Assembly: GCA_013368325.1 (NCBI GenBank)
Contig: JAACJK010000002.1
Location: forward strand, 1,302,001-1,366,000
Length of the DNA: 64,000 nucleotides
Origin: Ephemerocybe angulata
Taxonomy: Eukaryota; Basidiomycota; Agaricomycetes; Agaricales; Psathyrellaceae
Direction: 5' to 3'
Position 1 is the first letter of the stretch. The number at the start of each line of letters is the position of its first letter. Below, piece after piece: positions 58,090 to 64,000 of the stretch. The position numbers and the translations under genes are program-made. The notes under the pieces were generated by a model. That model was not told where the DNA came from. It was given only the letters and a program-made list of their open reading frames with translations, and searched no databases.

Positions 58090-61000
58090 TCGGTACTATG
58101 CAAAGACAAGGTGGCTTAAGGTGGGTTATTGAGTTGCTTCCAGGCATCGAGAAGGCAATCCGTGCGTCGCCCTTGGACCCGAGACTCCCTGGGGAACAGC
58201 ACGCTGACATCCGCACATTGGCGAACGATGCTATGGCGCTGGATCTTCGCCCTGGAATACGCAAAAGCCCAAGCATCGAGAGGTCGGAACCCACCTCGGC
58301 TTCCATTCCAAGAGCCATAGCTGAGTGTGGCTCTTGAAGCCAAGTCCCATAGATGAGTCTGACTCCTGAAGCCAAGACCCATAGATGAGTCTGGCTCTTG
58401 AAGCCAAGACCCAGCCTGCCAGCCCCTCGTCCTTATCGCCCATATGAATGATGTCCGGGAGTATGCAGAGCGCAGGTATCGATTGGTCGGTCTCCTTCTT
58501 GCCCTCCAATCCGAGACCCATAGATGAGTATGGCTCTTGAAACCAAGACCCACACTGCTGGCCACCCTCGTCCTTATCGATCGGCAGGGACGCCTGGGAG
58601 GCTGTAAAATGTGGCCTTGTGCTAAGTATGCGGAGGGCTTTAATTGAGAGGTGAGGGATCAGAGGTGTCCTATCGCACCTTTCCTGGGGTCTCTATCCCA
58701 AGAGCGAACCCGTACCCGATTGCATCCTCACTCCCCGGTTTAAGCGCCCGGATCATCGCTCCGTTAACCACGCTTGAGTGTGCAATGCTTGGCCGTCCCC
58801 CCCGTAAATGGCGCCCAGGTATCGAGAGGTCGGGTCCTGGTTCGCCCTGCAATCCAAGACCCATGTATGAGTCTGGCACTTGAAGCCAAGGCCCAGGGTC
58901 CCGTCTCGCCCTCCAATCCGAGGCCCATGGATGAGTCTGGCTCTTGAAACCAAGACCCACCCCGCCAGCGCCCCTCGTTCATATCGGTCGGCAGGGACCC
59001 TGGGGCGGCTGGGAGTCGGTCATCTAAGCTGATTCGTGGGGCCCGTCAATGGGGTGCAGAGCCAGGCGGGGTATCACAACGCACCTGTCTGGGAGTCTCC
59101 AACCCAAGAGCCTATCACGCCCGACGGAATCCTCGGGCGCGCTGATTAAGCGCCGGGAACGCCGCTGTGTCGCCAGCGCCAGTGTCAACGATGTCGTTGC
59201 ATTGCGGACCGTGTCCCCAGGTAAATGAAGCCCAGGTATCGAGGGGTCGGTCTCCGTCTCGCCCTCCAATCCGAGACCCATGGATGAGTCTGGCTCTTGA
59301 AACCAAGACCCACCCCGCCAGCGCCCCTGGTTCATATCGGTCGACAGGGACCCCGGGGCGGCTGAGAATCGGTCCGGGCGCGCTGATTAAGCGCCGGGAA
59401 CGCCGCTGTGTCGCCAGCGCCAGTGTCAACGATGTCGTTGCATTGCGGACCGTGTCCCCAGGTAAATGAAGCCCAGGTATCGAGGGGTCGGTCTCCGTCT
59501 CGCCCTCCAATCCGAGACCCATGGATGAGTCTGGCTCTTGAAACCAAGACCCACCCCGCCAGCGCCCCTCGTTCATATCGGTCGGCAGGGACCCTGGGGC
59601 GGCTGGGAGTCGGTCATCTATGCTGATTCGTGGGGCCCGTCAATGCGGTGCAGAGCCAGGCGGGGTATCACAACGCACCTGTCTGGCAGTCTCCAACCCA
59701 AGAGCCTATCACGCCCGACGGAATCCTCGGGCGCGCTGATTAAGCGCCGGGAACGCCGCTGTGTCGCCTGCGCCTGCGTCAACTATGTCGTCGCATTGCG
59801 GACCGTGTCCCCAGGTAAATGAAGCCCAGGTATCGAGGGGTCGGTCTCCGTCTCGCCCTCCAATCCGAGACCCATGGATGAGTCTGGCTCTTGAAACCAA
59901 GACCCACCCCGCCAGCGCCCCTCGTTCATATCGGTCGGCAGGGACCCTGGGGCGGCTGGGAGTCGGTCATCTATGCTGATTCGTGGGGCCCGTCAATGCG
60001 GTGCAGAGCCAGGCGGGGTATCACAACGCACCTGTCTGGCAGTCTCCAACCCAAGAGCCTATCACGCCCGACGGAATCCTCGGGCGCGCTGATTAAGCGC
60101 CGGGAACGCCGCTGTGTCGCCTGCGCCTGCGTCAACTATGTCGTCGCATTGCGGACCGTGTCCCCAGGTAAATGAAGCCCAGGTATCGAGGGGTCGGTCT
60201 CCGTCTCGCCCTCCAATCCGAGGCCCATGGATGAGTCTGGCTCTTGAAGCCAAGACCCACCCCGCCAGCACCCCTCGTTCTTATCGGTCGACAGGGACGC
60301 CTGGGAGGCTGTAAAATGTGGCCTTGTGCTAAGTATGCGGAGGGCGTTAATTGAGAGGTGAGGGAGCAGAGGTGTCCTATCGCACCTTTCCGGGGGTCTC
60401 TATCCCAAGAGCGAACCCGTACCCGATTGCATCTTCACTCCCCGATTTAAGCGCCCGGATCATCACTCTGTTATCCATGCCTGAGTGTGCAATGCGGTGC
60501 CGATGCGGGCTATCGCCAGGCATACGCTGCGCCCAACCATCGAGAGGTCGGCCCCCGACATGCTCTTGAGTCCAAGGCCCCAACACAAGTCTGGCTCTTG
60601 AAGCCAAGACCCAGCCTGCCAGCCCCCACATTCGTATCGGTCCGCAGGGCCACCGGGGCGGCTGCGAATCTCGTATCTACGCTGATTCGTGCGAAGCGTC
60701 AATTAGGAGAAGAGTGGGTAGGGATATCGCAGCGTACATTTCTGGGGGTCTCCATCCCAGGAGCTAACCGGCAAACGACTGAATCATCGCCACCCAGCCT
60801 GAGCGCTGGGGATGGCGCTCTGTTGCCTGCGCCTTGGTGAGCGCTATCTGCGACATGGGGACAAGGGCTGGCGTACAGTACGGCTGGGTATCGAGAGGTC
60901 GGTCTCCGTCTCGCCCTCCAATCCGAGGCCCATGGAATAATCTGGCTCTTGAAAGCAAGACCCACCCTGCCGGCCCCCTGGTTCTTATCGGTCGGCAGGG

Positions 61001-61893
61001 ACCCCGGCGCGGCTGGGAATCGGATATCTACGCTGATTCGTGGAGCCCGTCAATGCGGAGAGCAGAGCCAGGCGGGGTATCGCAACATACCTGTCTGGCA
61101 GTCTCCAACCCAAGAGCCTATCACGCCCGACGGATTCCCCGGCGCGCTGTTTAAGCGCCGGCAACGCCGCTGTGTCGCCTGTGCCAGGGCCAACGATGTC
61201 GTCGCAATGTTGGCTGTGTCGCCCACGTAAGTTACGCCCACGTACGGTGAGGTTGGGTCCCGTCACGCCCTCCAATCCGAGACCCATAGATGAGTCTGGC
61301 TCTTAAAGACAAGACCCACCCAGCAAGCTCCCCATCCATTTCGTTTCCTTTTCGTTCTGCAGGAGGGCCGCGAGGCTAGATCCTATGCTGCGTTGGCGGA
61401 GATGTCAATGAGGAGGGGAGGTCATAGGGATCGTAACGCGCCTTTCTGAGGGTCTCCATCGCAAGAGCAAGTCCGCTAGCTGTACCCCCTGGAACCCCCT
61501 CAAACATGCGTCACTTCTGCCCTCGGGACCCCTGCCTTTTCTATGCTCTATACGCAGCCGCTCGCCAAAGCACCTGTGGTTGATGTGACCGTGACGTGGG
61601 AGTTGGGCATTGAACTGAAGAGTGAAAGAATTTTGCTTAGGTCTATTCCAAACGTAAATACAAGCTGGGCTTCTGCAGTGGCGAGGTACGGGTAGCGGAC
61701 ACCGTCAGTATCGCAGTAGCCATGCTCCTGAGCCAGTCCCAACCTTCAACTCACCCTGTGCTCTCCAATTGGGAAGCATCTGTGGAGGCTCTTGAACACA
61801 GGTCCAGGGCACAGGGGAGCCGACGTCAGCTGTTCCCACAGGCACGTGTTTGGAGCGGTCAGCCGCGGGGGGTTAGAGCGGCCAGCCGATCAC
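58090..61893 (-). repeat. Right arm: inverted 353-bp array plus terminal inverted repeat
   Basis: Reverse-complement counterpart of 38424-41680. The outermost 290 bp match the left end colinearly (the ORF at 61722 mirrors the one ending at 38595). Inward, units spaced about 352-355 bp (ATGAGTCTGGCTCTTGAAAC near 59285, 59526, 59878 and 60230) mirror the left array. One unit near 59372 is truncated, shortening the spacing. Blocks such as 59024-59335 correspond almost perfectly to 40079-40390 and 58670-58960 to 40454-40770. Confidence 0.9.
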
Positions 61894-64000
61894 CCCCAAA
61901 GCGGCAGGACGCTCAGTGGCTAGCCCCGCCTCTGGTTCGGTGTGCATCATGTGCTTCTTCGTCAGTCTTGATCAGAAGGTAGAGGTCCTTGTTTTCTATG
62001 ATCCAAGCTTCAGGGGTGACTTCGAATACCCATGAGAAGTAACTTTATGATGAGGATTGTGCGACTTCGTAAAACTTGAATGAATGTAGCCAGAAGGCGG
62101 GGAGGTGGTCAGAAATAGGGGATCGGCAGGGGTACATACCCCTAAATAACTCCAAGGAGTTCACGCTGAGAGAAGCAGAAAGAAAAAATTCTGGGCGCTG
62201 GAGTATCGCCTTAAGCTCACGCTCTGAGGACCGCGCCTCAGGTGGTAACTTTCTCAGAATTCCGACATGGAAACCAGCAATCCAGTCTCTGAAACCCTAC
62301 CAATCGACTTCCCACCAACGTTCTTGATTCTGATTACTTTCAAGCAGCCGCATGTGCTTAAGGCTCTATTGAATGGAAACGTGCAGCAGTTCGACGCGAC
62401 CGAGATGGGCGGCCTGCGACGGACACCATCGAACTGGGATTCGACGCCCTATCTGGACCGCCGTCTGAGATATTATGGAAGATTCCCTACCCCCACTTCC
62501 TCGTGCACTCCACTCACCTCTCGCAGCCCACCAAGCACCCCAGATCCCGGGCGCTTAGCTGACCAGGGTGTGCCAGTCCCTATTAGCCACGTTAATTCCA
62601 CACATTGAATGGAGCGGCACCGTCGAAGGGCCTAGTTCATAGATTCATATCACATTAAAAGTCCGTGACTCCGCTTGGACAGGCCCCGTGAAGGTGCGGT
62701 ACATACAACCAGCGTCTAAAACTCTATTGCCGGCTTGGCAATGGTTGTTCAATGAACTCGCTTAGTTGCCGGGGCATGAGGCGAATTCTCCTTGGCGAGA
62801 GGTTTTAATGATTATATGCGTGAAATTGACCTCTGCTACGCAGAATTGTGGTCGTAGACAGAACCAGGCCCAAGGTTCAATGGAATACTTCGCACTCAAT
62901 GGGAAGAACCATGAACACGAGTTCAATGACGACATCGCTCTCCGTTTTCGGTCGGCCCTCTGGATATCTAACCGATCCACAGTCATTCGGATTACCTTTC
63001 GCAACTCGAGTCATAATCTCTAGAAAACTGCGATAAGGAGATGAAAGCTTCATCGATGTCGTTCCAGATCCCCTCAACTAAGCTTTCTGGGGGTCCTGCT
63101 CGAGCGCAGCTTCTGCGGCGGGAGTTCGCGAAGTCAACCTGTACCGGAGCGAAGTCGAACTCTAACACGCTCAGGACGCTTCGAGTATTGAACATTCCAT
63201 GGCTTCTTCCCAAGAGGATAGAACTTACAAGCATAATGGAGGGGATGAAGCTACCTGCCATCACTCTCGTCCCCCTTCTCATCGTTGGTCCTCCTGTGAT
63301 GCAATCTTACGCTCCTCATTTTCAGTTGACACGGAGCGCTGATCCAACCAGATAGAAGAACAAGTGGCAGGATTAGAGTTCTAGGAAATGATCTTCCTGG
63401 CGCTTGCCAATCGATACGCCTCATTAACGTGACAACAACTAGAACTTAATGGTATGGCTGAAACATGATTTCAAGATTACTCAGTTATAACATATGTGAT
63501 CTAACCATATATGAGGGAGATGAAATCGCCACGAGTTCGAAATGCTATCGCTCATTGGCGCCACATCCGCTATGCACCACATCAGGCATAGTCTTGCATT
63601 TGCACGACCTCTCATGCGCATAGTGCTGTAATAGCGGAAGCGAATTGATCTCTGAAGTGGGCACCTCGGTGCGACCATCCTGGCCTCGTTCCTCTTTCTA
63701 TCGTGAATTAGAAGATGGAACAGTAAGATATCACACCTTTCATCGCGACTTTGCATCCATTGATTATCAGCTGTGCTTACCTGCATGAACCTCAGTCAAC
63801 CATGCTCTCCGACTCTCGGGCTTGTATCTGTAAGTGTATGCGAAGTGAGGTGAGGAGAGTTGATGTTACGTAGTATGAATTCCAAGTGCCATGAGCGTCC
63901 TCATCAAATTTGAGCGCTAACACCCCACACTCACATTTCGAAACATAGAAGCGATAAATTTCTTCATGCATGTATGTACTTCCGTACTATCGAAATGGGA
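61894..64000. other. Intergenic, no gene recognised
   Basis: About 2.1 kb right of the giant element. ORFs at 62267-62608 (plus) and 62992-63282 (minus) are the longest but have no recognised motif or convincing splice partner. A near-copy of the recurrent 10-mer (GGGCGCTTAG) is at 62549. Confidence 0.5.

Larger units (their letters stand above)
38424..61893. mobile_element. Putative giant KDZ-type DNA transposon with cargo (about 23.5 kb)
   Basis: The ends are inverted copies of each other: GTGATCGGCTGGCCGCTCTA at 38424 is the reverse complement of the sequence ending at 61893. The match continues inward colinearly for about 290 bp and then into inverted arrays of about 353-bp units. Between the arms (41.7-58.1 kb) is a KDZ-family transposase gene plus several other genes. 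Terminal inverted repeats plus an internal KDZ transposase argue for a transposon of the Kyakuja-Dileera-Zisupton class. No target duplication could be read and the outer border may be off by tens of bases. A segmental inverted duplication that only happens to enclose a KDZ gene is the alternative. Confidence 0.6.

Noticed and set aside
62762..63282. Minus-strand gene made of ORFs 63282-62992 and 63004-62762
   Set aside because: No donor/acceptor pair of normal intron size joins them convincingly and no domain is recognisable.

Overview
This window looks like nuclear DNA of a filamentous basidiomycete (Agaricomycetes-type). Almost every gene carries several very short GT-AG introns (about 46-90 nt). 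Families include GH11 xylanases with C-terminal CBM1, a Zn2Cys6 regulator with a basidiomycete-style leader, BTB and F-box paralogues, and a KDZ transposase with cysteine clusters. No rRNA, tRNA, CRISPR array or bacterial feature was seen. All gene models were read by eye from splice signals; total exon length is a multiple of three in each model described as closing.

Layout. (1) 0.9-4.9 kb: three tandem GH11 xylanases, the first two with CBM1, the third without CBM1 and with a GC-AG intron. (2) 6.6-11.3 kb: a 14-exon Zn2Cys6 transcription factor with a 5-nt microexon. (3) 12.0-17.5 kb: an F-box-like protein, two BTB/POZ proteins and a minus-strand NmrA/EasG-like oxidoreductase. (4) 18.4-32.7 kb: a nested transposon block. 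A full-length non-LTR element (ORF1 with zinc knuckle; ORF2 with endonuclease, reverse transcriptase and RNase H) has a 16-17 bp target duplication. Its 5' leader is split by a Ty1/copia element with two 403-bp LTRs that read as identical and a 5-bp target duplication. (5) 32.8-35.5 kb: a BTB pseudogene and a small single-pass membrane protein gene.

(6) 38.4-61.9 kb: the most unusual region. Two inverted arms, each a roughly 290-bp terminal inverted repeat followed by an array of about 353-bp units, enclose about 16.5 kb. Inside are a KDZ-family transposase gene and five or six further genes: a serine/threonine-rich protein, a disordered coiled-coil protein, a protein built from a duplicated basic repeat, a protein with two diverged copies of one unknown domain, a 1203-residue minisatellite-bearing protein, and an F-box/LRR-like protein. 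I read this as a giant KDZ transposon of about 23.5 kb carrying cargo, although the exact ends and a target duplication could not be fixed.

The xylanase cluster would act on plant cell-wall xylan outside the cell. The regulator next to it may or may not control it; the sequence does not decide. The remaining intervals hold small unsupported ORFs only.
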